In this document: positions 47,256 through 58,100 of the stretch, piece by piece | Position numbering within the stretch: the first letter of the stretch is position 1 | Layout: every line of letters starts with the position of its first letter | Origin: Ascochyta rabiei | Lineage: Eukaryota > Ascomycota > Dothideomycetes > Pleosporales > Didymellaceae | NCBI RefSeq assembly: GCF_004011695.2 | Contig: NC_082405.1 | Coordinates: forward strand, 1,116,001 to 1,180,000 | Length of the DNA: 64,000 nt | Direction of reading: 5' to 3' | Notes under the pieces: model-generated | The model's database searches: none | What the model was told of the DNA's origin: nothing | What the model saw: only the letters and a program-made list of their open reading frames with translations | Translations under genes and position numbers: made by a program

Positions 47256-49469
47256 TCAAACGCTTGTAAAACAATGGATGCGCACTGTGCCGTCCTCGCC
47301 GCCGCTGACGACGCGCTCGTCACTGAGGCCCACGCACGTTACCGGGCCTGTGTGGCCGGTCAGTGTGCGCTCGTGCTTGCCGGTGCGCGGATCCCAGATC
47401 TTGATCGTCTTGTCCTCTGCGCCGCTCACGACGCGTAACGAATCGGCAGCAAGTGACCAGATGCCCTCGACGTGGCCGAAGAAGCGGTGCACGCAGCGGC
47501 CTGAGGGTACGTGCCAGAGACGGATGGTGCCGTCGAGAGAGCCGGTGAGCATGTATGAGGGTGGGCTGGGCCGTGATGGGTCGTTGGGGAAGATGGCCTC
47601 TTCTTGTATTGCAGAGAATGATGGCGGGGCTGTCTCGTTGTCTGAGGGGGGCTGGGAAGCTGTGTCGGAGGCGTCGGCATCGGCGGTGGCGTTGAAGTCG
47701 TCCTCGTCAATCTCAAAGTCGTGCGGCAGGGGCAGAACCTGCTGCACCTGGCCGACGTGGCCTTCGTACGTCTTGATGCACTGGTGCGTGTCGAGATCCC
47801 ACAGCTTGACCGTCATGTCGTCGGATGCCGAGAACAGGGTGCGCGAGGCCAGGTCGATCTTGACCGAGTTGACCCAGTCAGTGTGGCCGCGTAGTGTGAC
47901 GCGTTGGTAGTTGTTGAAGTCGTGCACCATGATGGTGTGGTCTGACGATCCTGATGCAAGCAGCTTGTCCGCCATGTGGAGACCAATGACGCCGTCGGTG
48001 TGGCCGCCCAACGTCCTGATCAGTTCTCCGGTCCTCCAGTTCCACACCTTGATGGTGCGGTCCAGACTGCCTGTGATGAGCTTGGAGTCGTCAAACTGCA
48101 GACAGCGGATGCCGGCAGAGTGTCCGGTGAGGGTTCGGATTTCTTTTCCGGTCTTGATGTCCCACACCTTGATCGTGGCATCGTAGGATCCGGTCATCAG
48201 GATGCGGTCGTCGAACTGCAACGACATGATGCCGTTGGTGTGTCCCTTGAGGATGTTGACGGAGCAGCGTCCGTACTTCCAGTTGGTGCCGACCTTGAAG
48301 CGGTCCTTGTACACGTCCTTCCACGGCCGCTTCTTGGGCTGGTCAAAGTACGAGGCCAATTGGTCACGGGCTTCGCCTTTGATGGCGACGCCGGTGCACG
48401 AGCGCTTCGACGACGACTCTGGTGAGGAGGGGTCCTCGGGAGCGGAGCGCTTGGAGCCCGTGGCGGAGTCGGACGCATCAGAGGGACGATGCACCAGGGT
48501 CGTAGGGGGAGCGGAAGTGTCGGGGGTGGGCGTGATGTTGGGTGACCACTCGTTGATGCCTCGTCCGGAAGCGCGCAGCTGGATCCTCCTCTTCTCGTGG
48601 CGCAGACGTGCTCGGTCGAGCAGGGGCAGTCCCCAGCCGCACTTTGTGCACTTTCTGTCAATGTGCTGCTCGCACATCTTGTGCCAGACCACGTCGTCGT
48701 CGGCGAGCTGTCTCCATTTCCGGCTGACCTGGGCGGCCTTGCAGAGCGAGGTGGTGTCGAGGTAGGAGAGGATCTTGAAGCCCAGCTCGTGGGGCAGTGC
48801 GCCGATGAAGTCGATCTTGATGAGGTTGCGGACGGCCGAGGAGACAAAGGAGAGCTGGGGGAAGCAGCACTGGGCGAGGATGCCCTGGAGCATGAGGTTG
48901 CGGTGTCGCGAGGGGGCGGCGGAGAAGAGAGACCAGACGTTGGCGATGCTCTGCTGGTCGGCCTGAGACTCGCGGCCAATGTCCTGGGACGCGTCAGTGG
49001 TGGACAGTCAGTAGCAAGAGGCGGCGATGGGTACCTGCTGCAGCTGCTCCATCGAGGGTTCGTCGGCCTGGCGTCGACACAGCAGGTCGGGGCGGTGGCG
49101 GTAGCAGTACTTTGTGTTTGCGTGGCCGGCGGGGGCGTCTGCGCTGCCGAGGGGGTTGTACTGGTGGGGGATGTGGTGGGCGAGGTAGGGGGTGATCATC
49201 TTCTCAATCTTGCGGGACTTGGAGGCCTGGGCGTGCTCCGTCTCTTCAGCTTTGTCGCCCAGCAGGTGTCGTGAGCGCTCCGAGGCGTGCTCATGGTCGT
49301 GCCCCTGCATGAGGGCGGAGTGCGGGTCGATGCAAGTAGCCAAGGCCGGGGGATCGGGGTGCTGGGTACGCCAGGACGTGCGGCGGCGTTTCGGGGGGCT
49401 TGTGGCAGGTTGCGTGCGATTGCGGTCGAGTGCGACGGTGGTGACGGTGTGGGTGGTATTTGACGCCAT
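47256..49469 (-). CDS. sconB: SconB/Met30 F-box and WD40 protein, SCF ubiquitin-ligase substrate receptor
   Basis: Two exons (49469-49035 and 48983-47256), 51-bp intron, 720 residues. The F-box (about 200-250: [38 protein letters not shown]) binds Skp1. Seven WD40 repeats follow ([17 protein letters not shown] onward to [18 protein letters not shown], ending with RIHCFTSV). Between them lies [10 protein letters not shown] and a Ser-rich linker; a WD-repeat loop contains an acidic insert. The N-terminal part carries the family's [19 protein letters not shown] and [19 protein letters not shown]. In Aspergillus and Neurospora (scon-2) this protein controls sulfur metabolite repression by targeting the Met4/MetR/CYS-3 activator. 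The ATG at 49469 gives [15 protein letters not shown]. Confidence 0.94.
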
Positions 49470-50499
49470 CTTAGCGTGGGAGCACCCCAGAGGGCGGTGC
49501 GGCCGATGAAATGTGGTGCGGGAAGCCGGCGGAGGCGCTCAGCACGATAAGGCGTGACCTGTGCGGTCGCAGGAGCGGGTGTGCGCGCGGGCGCCCGGGG
49601 AGCGCTCAATCATGGGCCGTGGTGAGCTTGTGCTGCTGTCGAGATAATCGCGTGCTATGGCGAATGCCTCCCGGCCAGGGTCCGGCTGCCAAGCAAGGCA
49701 GACCAAGGCAGAGCAAAGCACCGTGGGCGGAGACGAGCCGTGGGCGTCGGAGGTCGTGGTCGCGTGGGGTTGGCAGCAGTCTGGCGTCAATGCAGCGCGC
49801 GACAAGAAAGGGCAGGGCAGCGGCAGATGGCGGACGGCGTGCTCTTGTTATGCAAACCCGCGAGTGTTGGCTGCCATGTGGGGGTGCCAGCGTCAAGGGC
49901 CGTCGCAGTTGGGGCGATGGCCCGAATGGCGCAATATGGCGAGCCTTGCCTGATCACGCAACTGGCCATTACCCAAGAGTTTGCTAACGCCGCCGAGATG
50001 CCCCAGAACGGTGTGCACGGAGATGGGTAAGGTTGTTTTCGCCTGTCGTATGCCGTGCCTCGACCGATGCTCGTTGCTCACCAACTCCACTTTGTTCTCC
50101 CTCTTCTCTGACCCTCCGCCTCGAACGAGGACAGGGCAAAGAAGAGGACCCAGAGGACCCAGACACGTGCCAGAGGACCCTGCCCGGCTGTCATGCAGCT
50201 AGCCACAAGCGGCAAGCGCCACAGTGGAATGTTGGGGTAGCACCGGAACTGCCTCGTACATCCGCGGGAGCTCCAGCTTCAGTACCGCAGCACTGGGTGG
50301 GCACCTCTGCAATATCCATCCTTTGCGCCTCCTGACATCCTGACATCCTGACGGCCTGACATCCTGACGTCCTGACGGCCTGACACCCTGACACCCTGAC
50401 GGCCTGACATCCTGACGTCCTGACATCCTGACGTGCAGTGCAGTGATGATGAGCCTTGATGGGTAGCTCCACAGCGACCGTCTAGCTGTCGACTCCACC
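49470..50499. promoter_or_regulatory. divergent intergenic sconB / ATG17 with minisatellite
   Basis: 1.03 kb between divergent starts, holding both promoters. A 9-bp minisatellite (50333-50437) lies only 63 bp upstream of the ATG17 start codon. No TATA box or clear factor site could be assigned. Confidence 0.5.
50333..50437. repeat. 9-bp CCTGACATC minisatellite, locus 2
   Basis: About 11 tandem copies of CCTGACATC with GGCCTGAC, CGTCCTGAC and ACCCTGAC variants, sharing its core with 17765-17827. It sits in the probable 5' UTR or proximal promoter of ATG17. Confidence 0.92.
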
Positions 50500-52054
50500 A
50501 TGGCCTCTCCCCGCTCACCAGCATCCTCGGCCAGCAGCGCCGGCTCGAGACAGTCCCTCGACCCAGGCCGCCATCGTCCTCAGACGCTCGAGGATCTTGT
50601 GAACCACTTCGTCGCTGCGAAGCGCGCCTTGAACTCGCAAACCGTGCTCTGGCGCGCCAACGACATCGTGACCACGGCGCGGGAGCTGCTCGAGGAGAAT
50701 GCAATCCTAGCGGCAAAGAACGCCTCCATACGGAGTCTGGTAGAGCAGCAGGTAGACACCCTCGAGGCCGTCCGTCGCGGCGTAGACGTAGTAGAGGCCG
50801 AAGTCCAGGTTGAATTCAAGGTAACACTGCCGACACCTCTGCCCTTGCCCTTGCCCTTGCCCTGCTGACAGGCCCAAGCAACTGCTGCACCATGTCGACA
50901 CCTCCTTCTCAGGCTTGAACTCGACCCTCGCCGTGCTGCGCGAAACGCCCATCGAGGCTGCCTTACAGCCCCCGGCCACCCCGCAGAAGCACCTCTACGA
51001 CTTCATCGACAGCGCCACCGTCTCCAACCTCGAAGCCACCTTGCGAGCCTGCATCGACCGCTACAACGACGCGCTAGCCACGCTCGGCGACACCAACGAT
51101 GCGTTTGATACTTCCCTCGACAACCTGCACTCCTCCATCGAGAACGTCCCAATGACCCCTGCCACCACATCAAACCCAAGCCCAATACCGACCCTCTACC
51201 ACGCTCTCGAAGGACATGCCAAAGAGGCCGCGCGCGCGTTCCAAGGGCTAGTACAACACTATGACCTGTGTGTTACAGCGCTGCAACACACAGAAGGAGG
51301 ATCAGCTGCTGCAACCCAAGCCACAGGAGACGCACCCTCTCAGTCAGCCGATGACTTTGCAGCCCCTCCCGAGCCCATGGGCGAGGAAGAGCGCCAAGAA
51401 ATGCTGGCCGTGCTACAGAATGACGCTCAAGAGGTCGACGAGGTGGTGTCAGAGATACGAGAGCGAGGTGCAGAGATGACATTCCTCCTCAACCAGATCG
51501 AGAACCACATCAATCATCTCCGCAGCGAAGCGTCAGCCCTCTCGAGCATACTACAGATGATAGCACACGTCACTGCCGATGTCAGATCGCACTTACTAAC
51601 ATCGCGCTCTTTCCACGCATCCTGGCTCCACGACACACGACCTACCCTCTTGAATGGTATTGAAGAGTGGGAAAACCAGCGCGAGTTTTACGAGCGCTTC
51701 GACCTCGCCTATGCCGAGCTGCTGGTCGAGGTCTCTTCACGCCGAAGGAGACATGAAAAGGCGAAGCGAAAGGCCGAGGAAGCCCAGAAGGAGTTGGATA
51801 GATTGTTCGCCGAGGACGAGCGTGCGAGAGAACAGTTCGCACTCGCCCAGGGCGATTTCCTGCCTCTGGATATCTGGCCAGGCCTCAGAGATGCGCCGAG
51901 GCAATATGAGGTCAGGGCCGTCGCATCAGACATGCACGACGATGAGGACACGGAAGCGCAGGAAGAGACGAGAGGTCAGATCGTGAAGAGCATCCCGCAG
52001 CTCGGGAGGAATGTGGTCGAGCGAGCCTTGACGAGGGTGAAGAGGAGGATGTGA
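50500..52054 (+). CDS. ATG17: autophagy scaffold protein Atg17
   Basis: Two exons (50500-50820, 50879-52054), 498 residues. Atg17 scaffolds the Atg1 kinase complex at the phagophore assembly site. It is almost entirely helical: LEDLVNHFVAAKRALNSQTV and WRANDIVTTARELLEENAIL early, then LYDFIDSATVSNLEATLRA, GAEMTFLLNQIENHINHL, WENQREFYERFDLAYAELLV and the end region FLPLDIWPGLRDAP. The intron (GTAACA...GGCCCAAG) must use an AAG acceptor at 50876-50878 rather than the nearer ACAG; only AAG keeps the frame and gives VEFK-QLLHHVDTSFSGL. The start ATG has a strong context (CCACCATGG). Confidence 0.9.
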
Positions 52055-52140
52055 GCTCTCACCACTTCCACCGCGAAATGAGTTTCGATGATGTGAGCTC
52101 TCACCACTTCCACCGCGGAATGAGTTTCGATGATGTGAGC
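52053..52140. repeat. 42-bp duplication at the ATG17 stop codon
   Basis: Two tandem copies of a 42-bp unit beginning GTGAGCTCTCACCACTTCCA, differing at one base, start at the ATG17 stop codon; a third partial GTGAGCTC follows. GTGAGCTCTCAC includes an inverted repeat (GTGAG/CTCAC). Confidence 0.9.
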
Positions 52141-54027
52141 TCCTTCCACAATCAACGCGTTGATTCGTCCCGGTATTCGCCACACCAAAGTGACATTTCC
52201 GCCCTACCCTGTCCTGCCGTCTATCTCCTACCCATCTCCCTCCAGCTCGTCATCCAGTCATCCCCACACCACGGAATCGAAATCATAACCAGTCATCTCG
52301 GCTTCACTCGTTCGCGTTGAGGGGTAAAAAGACAACGAGTCCGAGATGATGGGGCAGTGCTGTTACTTGGAGGAACGAGTTCTACTGCGCAATGAAACTC
52401 CGGGCTGTGTGCTGGGCGGATAGTGCTCATCTGCCTTTTTAGAGAAGGAGAGGGGGGTTTGGAGGGAGTGAGTTTTTTTGTGTAGTGTTGCTTCTCAGTT
52501 ACGTGGTGTACTGTGGTACGGTGGCATGGCTTGAGTCGTGCTCTGATATGTCGATTGGAAGGATAGGGGGTTTCTGGCTAGGGGATCCGCCTGTGTGTTT
52601 GAGATGGCTGGATCTTCTCTGAATAGGGGGTTGTCCGCTTGAAGATTACCTGCTAGGCAAGGGCAGTGATGATTGGAGCATCTCAGGTAGCAAGGAGTAG
52701 ACCAGAGACTGTGCTTTGCGGAGGTTCTGGGGACTAAGTGAGCAAAGGGGTGGAACCGTGGAAGAAGGCTCAAAGTTACAGATTTCGACAACAGCTCGAG
52801 TGAGAAGATCTGTACGTGTGGCTATAGGCTACCGCCTCGTGAAGCAAAGTTTGTTGTTCTTCGATGAAACTATGGCTGCAGTTCTCTCCACATCGTCATG
52901 ACGTTGCTAGCTCCCAGCGCCCTCGCACCCTCGTCTCCTATCCTCCTCCCCGACAAACTTCAGACTACCCAAGATCGACAGGCACCTATGCCACTGCACC
53001 GACGTTTCGCCAAGCAATCCGTTCCTGGCGGATGCTACTCCGGCGCTCTACCTCCCCATCTGCCCCCACCTGGCGCTGGCAGCCAAGCGCAGCTCTTTCC
53101 GCAAACGGCACCATCACCTTACAAACCTTGGGTATCGCTTCGCTTCGCTTCGCTTTTCTTTTGCCCCCGTGCATGTCACACTCTTCTTCTGCACATCTTG
53201 CCTCTCGTTGCACGGGCGCGACTTATTTTCTGATGTAGTGCCATGTTCAATGCTTCGGAGGAAGGTTGCCTCATGCGGAAGGACGACCGTGGGCTAGGGT
53301 GCTTCTGGTTTGGCGCGTGGACGGGTGTGGCTGCGGGTGTGTTTCGAGAAGGGTGGTGGAAGGGTGGTGGTTGTAGGTGTGGCTGCGCTGTTTCGACGTA
53401 GCGGGCACACTCGGGTTTCGAGTTCGATGCCGTTGGATGGCTCGCGGATCGTGTAGGTTTCTCGGCTCAGGCACCTCGTGCTGCTGTGCCGTGTCCAGAC
53501 AACTCATTTGGATGTGGGTTTCCAGTCAAGCCAGTGGTCCGTCTCCACCTTCAGTGGTTGCTTGGTGGATCGTGTCCATTGTAGCAGCGCGTCCTTTTCT
53601 GACCTGAAGAGCGTGTCGATCGAGCGGTAGTATATCGCTTCCTCCTGGTCCATGTGTTGGTGTCCTGGCCGCATATGAGTAACGAAGAAGAGGAAAGTAA
53701 CCACCACCACGACAGTCCAGATGGGTACGAAACGACGGAAGCAGAACATGTTGAGTTGCGATTTGCGTTGCGATTGACAGTGAGTGACACAGGGACTGGG
53801 GACTTCATTTATGATAGATATATATAAAATTTGCTGTCCACTTTTCTTTTAGCACGAGTCAACATCACGGATACGAGAACCACAGTTGACTGAGCTAGTC
53901 GTGATTGTGCGCTACACTACGGTCGCAACCTCGGCGCCTAAAATTAGATATCAGCTCGCTATCTCCGAACCGACCGAGCTGCAATCAACAGACAACAGCG
54001 GCGTGAGCAATACTGATTCACACCGCT
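52055..54027. other. intergenic, one possible small gene
   Basis: About 2 kb between ATG17 and the LamB-like stop. Apart from the 42-bp duplication and a small single-helix frame at 53504-53749 (-), nothing is recognisable. AT-rich TATA-like sequence lies at 53811-53828. Confidence 0.5.
53504..53749 (-). CDS. possible small single-pass membrane protein, 81 residues
   Basis: ATG-started frame beginning MFCFRRFVPIWTVVVVVTFL. The N terminus is basic, then a hydrophobic stretch (residues 9-23) typical of a signal anchor, then a hydrophilic domain (MDQEEAIYYRSIDTLFRSEK, DHWLDWKP). A TATA-like ATATATATAAAAT lies about 70 bp upstream (near 53818-53830) and the -3 base is A. No family recognised. 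Composition is protein-like, unlike neighbouring frames. It could be a first exon. Confidence 0.4.
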   Translation of the reverse strand: MFCFRRFVPIWTVVVVVTFLFFVTHMRPGHQHMDQEEAIYYRSIDTLFRSEKDALLQWTRSTKQPLKVETDHWLDWKPTSK

Positions 54028-54891
54028 CTACGACTGCGGGAAGTTCTTCTTGTTGAAATCGTCGATGATCTGGCGTGCTGCTGTCACAATTTCGACGGCG
54101 CCCGGTGAGTCTGAATGGCAGCAGAGAGAAACCGGGTGGTCGCCGAGAGGTAATTGCACTTCCTCGCCTGTCACGGCGGTCACGGTGCCATTCTCGACTT
54201 GGCTTCTAATGTGAGATTGAGCTTCTTCACGTTCCCAGGATCTGTCACCTGGTCAGCGGTCTGGGCCAATCAAGAACGTGTGCATACGTACTTCTTCTTC
54301 CGGTCGATGACCAACGTTCCGTCCTTGCTATACTTGACATCTCCGTATAGCTCCGCAACGAAGGGCAAGCCGAGCTCTTTGGCGACTTCTTCTTGTAAGG
54401 TCCCTGCTAGACCGAAAACAACAGTGCCTTTGGGTACGCCTTCGTACACTGCCCGGCAAACATCCTTGTCTCTACACATCATGCCATAGAGTGCTCCATG
54501 TGGCTTGACATGATGCAAGGGCATGCCCTCAGCGTCCAAGAAGGCCTTGAGCGCGCCCACTTGGTACCGTGTCATTGCTGTCAGCTCTTCAGGTGACATC
54601 TTGATCTCCCTCCTGCCGAACCCTTGAACGTCAGGCAGACCAGGGTGTGCGCCTACGGCGATGTTGTGCTTCTTGCACTCACGAACAGTCTGCTGCATGA
54701 TCAACGGGTCGCTGAAGTCGTTAGCAAACTATCCGTTGAAGTCTTTCAGTCGCCTACCCAGCATGAAAGCCGCATGCCACATTGGCATGATCGATCAGCG
54801 GTAGCAGTAGTTCATCTGGCCCACACTTGAAGTTGCCATAACCTTCACCCAGGTCAACATTGATTTTCACAGGATGTTTGCTTGCCGGCAT
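54028..54891 (-). CDS. lamB: LamB/YcsF family protein (PxpA-like lactam/5-oxoproline utilisation subunit)
   Basis: Three exons (54891-54758, 54711-54292, 54241-54028), introns of 46 and 50 bp, 255 residues. Family signatures in order: [38 protein letters not shown] (across intron 1), [47 protein letters not shown], and near the end [20 protein letters not shown]. Intron 2 uses GTACGT and acceptor ACAG; other acceptors give early stops. Bacterial PxpA works with PxpB and PxpC in ATP-dependent 5-oxoproline cleavage. In A. nidulans lamB is needed for 2-pyrrolidinone use. It is divergent from a carboxylase-like gene containing PxpB- and PxpC-like domains, so the two products probably act together. 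Confidence 0.92.
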
Positions 54892-54933
54892 GGTGAATGT
54901 CTAAGACGAGAAACCATCTCATCCACTGTAACG

Positions 54934-54939
54934 CTATCG
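54934..54939 (-). promoter_or_regulatory. GATA-factor site (CGATAG)
   Basis: HGATAR match on the minus strand, 43 bp upstream of the lamB-like ATG. Candidate AreA site. Confidence 0.45.
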
Positions 54940-54982
54940 AGTTCGGCAAAGGCGTGGGTGGGTCCCGCGTGTCTACGAGTTG

Positions 54983-54988
54983 CTATCA
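54983..54988 (-). promoter_or_regulatory. GATA-factor site (TGATAG)
   Basis: HGATAR match on the minus strand in the middle of the divergent promoter, 44 bp from the previous site. Confidence 0.45.
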
Positions 54989-55184
54989 CCGGACCCCTCT
55001 TCTCAAACGCGCTTGGATGACGTCGACGCGCTCAACAGTCACCAACCACGACACTGCATCGTATCAAAATACCGCAAATGGCCTAGGAACTAACTGCATT
55101 GGCACCGCGGACCTGTCACTGCCGGCATTTGGGCTTCCATGTTATGAGACAGGGACGAGGCGGAAGCGGGCGCGGGCGCGGGGT

Positions 55185-55190
55185 TGATAG
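55185..55190 (+). promoter_or_regulatory. GATA-factor site (TGATAG)
   Basis: HGATAR match on the plus strand, 43 bp before the favoured carboxylase ATG (55233) and 10 bp before the first in-frame ATG. Its nearness to 55200 favours the downstream start. Confidence 0.4.
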
Positions 55191-55199
55191 CCTGTGCGT

Positions 55200-58100
55200 A
55201 TGAAGGCAGTTGCACTCATGCAAACACCCACAATGGACAAGCTGCAGACGGTGCTGATCGCTAATCGAGGAGAAATAGCCGTCCGAATCTGCAGGACAGC
55301 GAAGAAGCTTGGTGTGAAGACTATCGCAATCTATTCAGAAGCTGATGCGGCATCACAGCATGTCCGAGATGCCGACGAGGCTGTGCTCTTACCGGGAAGC
55401 AATGCGACCGCCTACACGGATGAAGATGCAATCCTTAAGATTGCGAAAGAGAAGAGCGCAGATGCTGTAATTCCCGGCTATGGCTTCCTCTCAGAGAACG
55501 CACCGTTCGCGCGACGCGTGAGCGACGCAGGTCTTGTGTGGGTGGGACCGTCACCAGAGGCAATCGAATCGTTCGGCGTGAAACACACAGCAAGAGACTT
55601 AGCAGCCAAAGCCGATGTTCCTATCGTGCCTGGTACCAAAGGCCTCGTCGAAGATGAAGAAGAGGCTGCGAAGGAGGCAGAGCGTATCAGCTTTCCTGTC
55701 ATGCTGAAGGTAACTGGATTGGCATTGTTCAGTTTGAGCACTACTGACTAGAGTAGGCGACCGGAGGCGGTGGAGGGATGGGTCTCATCACATGCGACAA
55801 CGTCAAAGAAATGCGGGAAGGCTTCAAGATGGTGCAATCAAGGGGGCAAACACTGTTCAAGAACCCCGGGGTCTTTATCGAAAAATACTTTCCCGCTAGC
55901 CACCACATTGAAGTTCAAGTCTTCGGCAACGGGCTCGGTCAGGCTATCCACTTTGGTGAGCGTGAGTGCTCGATCCAGAGGCGGCACCAGAAGGTTATCG
56001 AGGAGTGCCCGAGCCCCTTTGTGGAAAGACATCCTGAGCTCCGACAGAAGTTGGGCGCTGCTGCCGTTCGATTATCAGAATCGATCAAGTATGGCTCCGC
56101 TGGAACCGTTGAGTATCTAATGGACGATCAGACAGGCGACTTCTTCTTCCTCGAGATGAACACTCGTCTCCAAGTAGAGCACGGAATTACCGAACTCTGC
56201 TACAATGTTGATCTTGTAGAATTGATGCTGAGACAGGCAGATGCTCAGCTTACTGGCAAGGGCGGCCTTGACGGATCAGAGCTGAAACAAATGCAGCCGT
56301 CAAAGCCCTCTGGAGCCGCAATCGAAGCGCGTGTCTACGCCGAGAATCCTCTTAGGGACTACGCACCATCACCAGGCTTGCTGCAAAAAGTGGAATGGAA
56401 GGACGTGCCTGGCAGCCGTGTCGACACCTGGGTCTTTACAGGGTCTCGCATAACACCCAACTACGGTATGTTGCAAAAGATCGCAGACTTTACTGCTACT
56501 AATCGTGCTCAGATCCATTGATCGCAAAAGCCATGGCTCATTCGCGATCTCGAGATGAGACCATCTCACGGATGAAAGAGCTTTTGACGAACTCGGTGAT
56601 CTCGGGGCCACCTACTAATCTGGAGTTCCTGGTACAAATACTGGATGACTCAAGGTTCGCTTCAGGAGAGACAATGACTACCTTCTTGAAAGATTTCGAG
56701 TTCGCACCGCACGCGATAGACGTCATATCAGCTGGTGCTTACACGCTCATCCAGGACCTTCCAGGGAGACCGACAGTTGGCAAGGGCATACCCCATTCTG
56801 GACCCATGGATCCCATGGCTTTCCAGATTGCGAATATGCTAGTTGGGAACCCTCGCGGCACAGAGGGCCTGGAGATCACGCTCAGTGGGCCTGATTTACG
56901 ATTCGTGGGGCCAGCCATCGTCGCTCTGTGTGGTGCGCCAATGGAAGCGACCTTGGATGGAGATGACTTTCCAATGTGGACCAGCGTCAAGATCGGGGCT
57001 GGGCAAAGACTCAAGATTGGCAAGACCATCGCTGGAGGTTGTCGCTCATATCTCGCCATCTATGGTGGGCTGCCAGCAGTAGCTGAATACTTCGGCTCAA
57101 AGTCAACATCTCCCTTGGTTGCAATCGGTGGGTACCAAGGTCGACAACTTGCACCAGGAGATCTACTCCAAATCAAGGCAGACCTACCGAGTAAAATCGA
57201 GATTGTGGCCCTTCCAGAACGTCTTCGTCTCAGCTACAAGACTGACTGGGAGATCTCAGCGATGGTAGGGCCACACGATGAAGGGTACTTCGCGCCAGAA
57301 GACATCAAGATGATCTATGATACGAAGTGGAAGGTCTCCCACAACGCATCTCGAAGTGGAATCAGACTGGTTGGGCCGGTACCTAAATGGGCTCGAAAAG
57401 ATGGTGGAGAAGGTGGAGCACATCCAAGTAACCTTGTGGAGTACGGATACCCTTTGGGCACACTGAACTGGACTGGTGATGATCCATGTATTTTCCCTGT
57501 TGACTGTCCAAACTTTGGCGGTTTCACCAGCAGTACAACAGTAATCAGGGCCGATTGGTGGAAGCTTGGGCAGTTGAAGGCCGGGAATACGCTGAAGTAC
57601 GTCAGGGTCGGGCTTGAAGACGCACTGAAGAAGAGGAAGCGTAACGACAAATTCCTGGACTCAATTGAGCAGGCCGTTCAGACGCAGAGTGGGTTTCAAC
57701 AGATCAGCAACCTGCAAGCTGGACATGTTGACTTTCATGAATGCAATATTGGAAAGGCGATAATCTGGGAGAGAGCTGCAACAGCCGACACACCTCAAGT
57801 ACGGTATCGCCAGGTGAGTCGCTAGATATCGAACGTGGCTCTGAACTTGGACTGATGACTTTTAGGGCGGCGACGATCACCTTCTCGTTGAGTATGGCAA
57901 CGAAGAGTTTGATCTCAACCATCGATGCCGTGTTACCGCGCTCGAGAAGGCGTTAAATTCTCTAGATACACCAGGAGAAGTCAAGGACAATCTCTACAAC
58001 ACGGTCGGCTGTTGTACAACACTTCTGATATACTACAACGGCGCTAAGTTACCTCGTACTGAGCTTGTGTCGCATCTCCAGAAGCTCGAACAAAGCTTTG

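Larger units (their letters stand above)
54892..55199. promoter_or_regulatory. divergent lam promoter region
   Basis: 308 bp between divergent starts. It contains three HGATAR GATA-factor sites, one SYGGRG CreA-like site (GCGGGG, 55178-55183) and one CCAAT box in reverse (ATTGG, 55098-55102). This fits nitrogen (AreA) and carbon (CreA) control as reported for the A. nidulans lam genes. An AmdR-type site was not assigned. Confidence 0.65.

Noticed and set aside
55194..55199. GTG start for the lam carboxylase
   Set aside because: Nuclear genes use ATG; in-frame ATGs at 55200, 55218 and 55233 are available.
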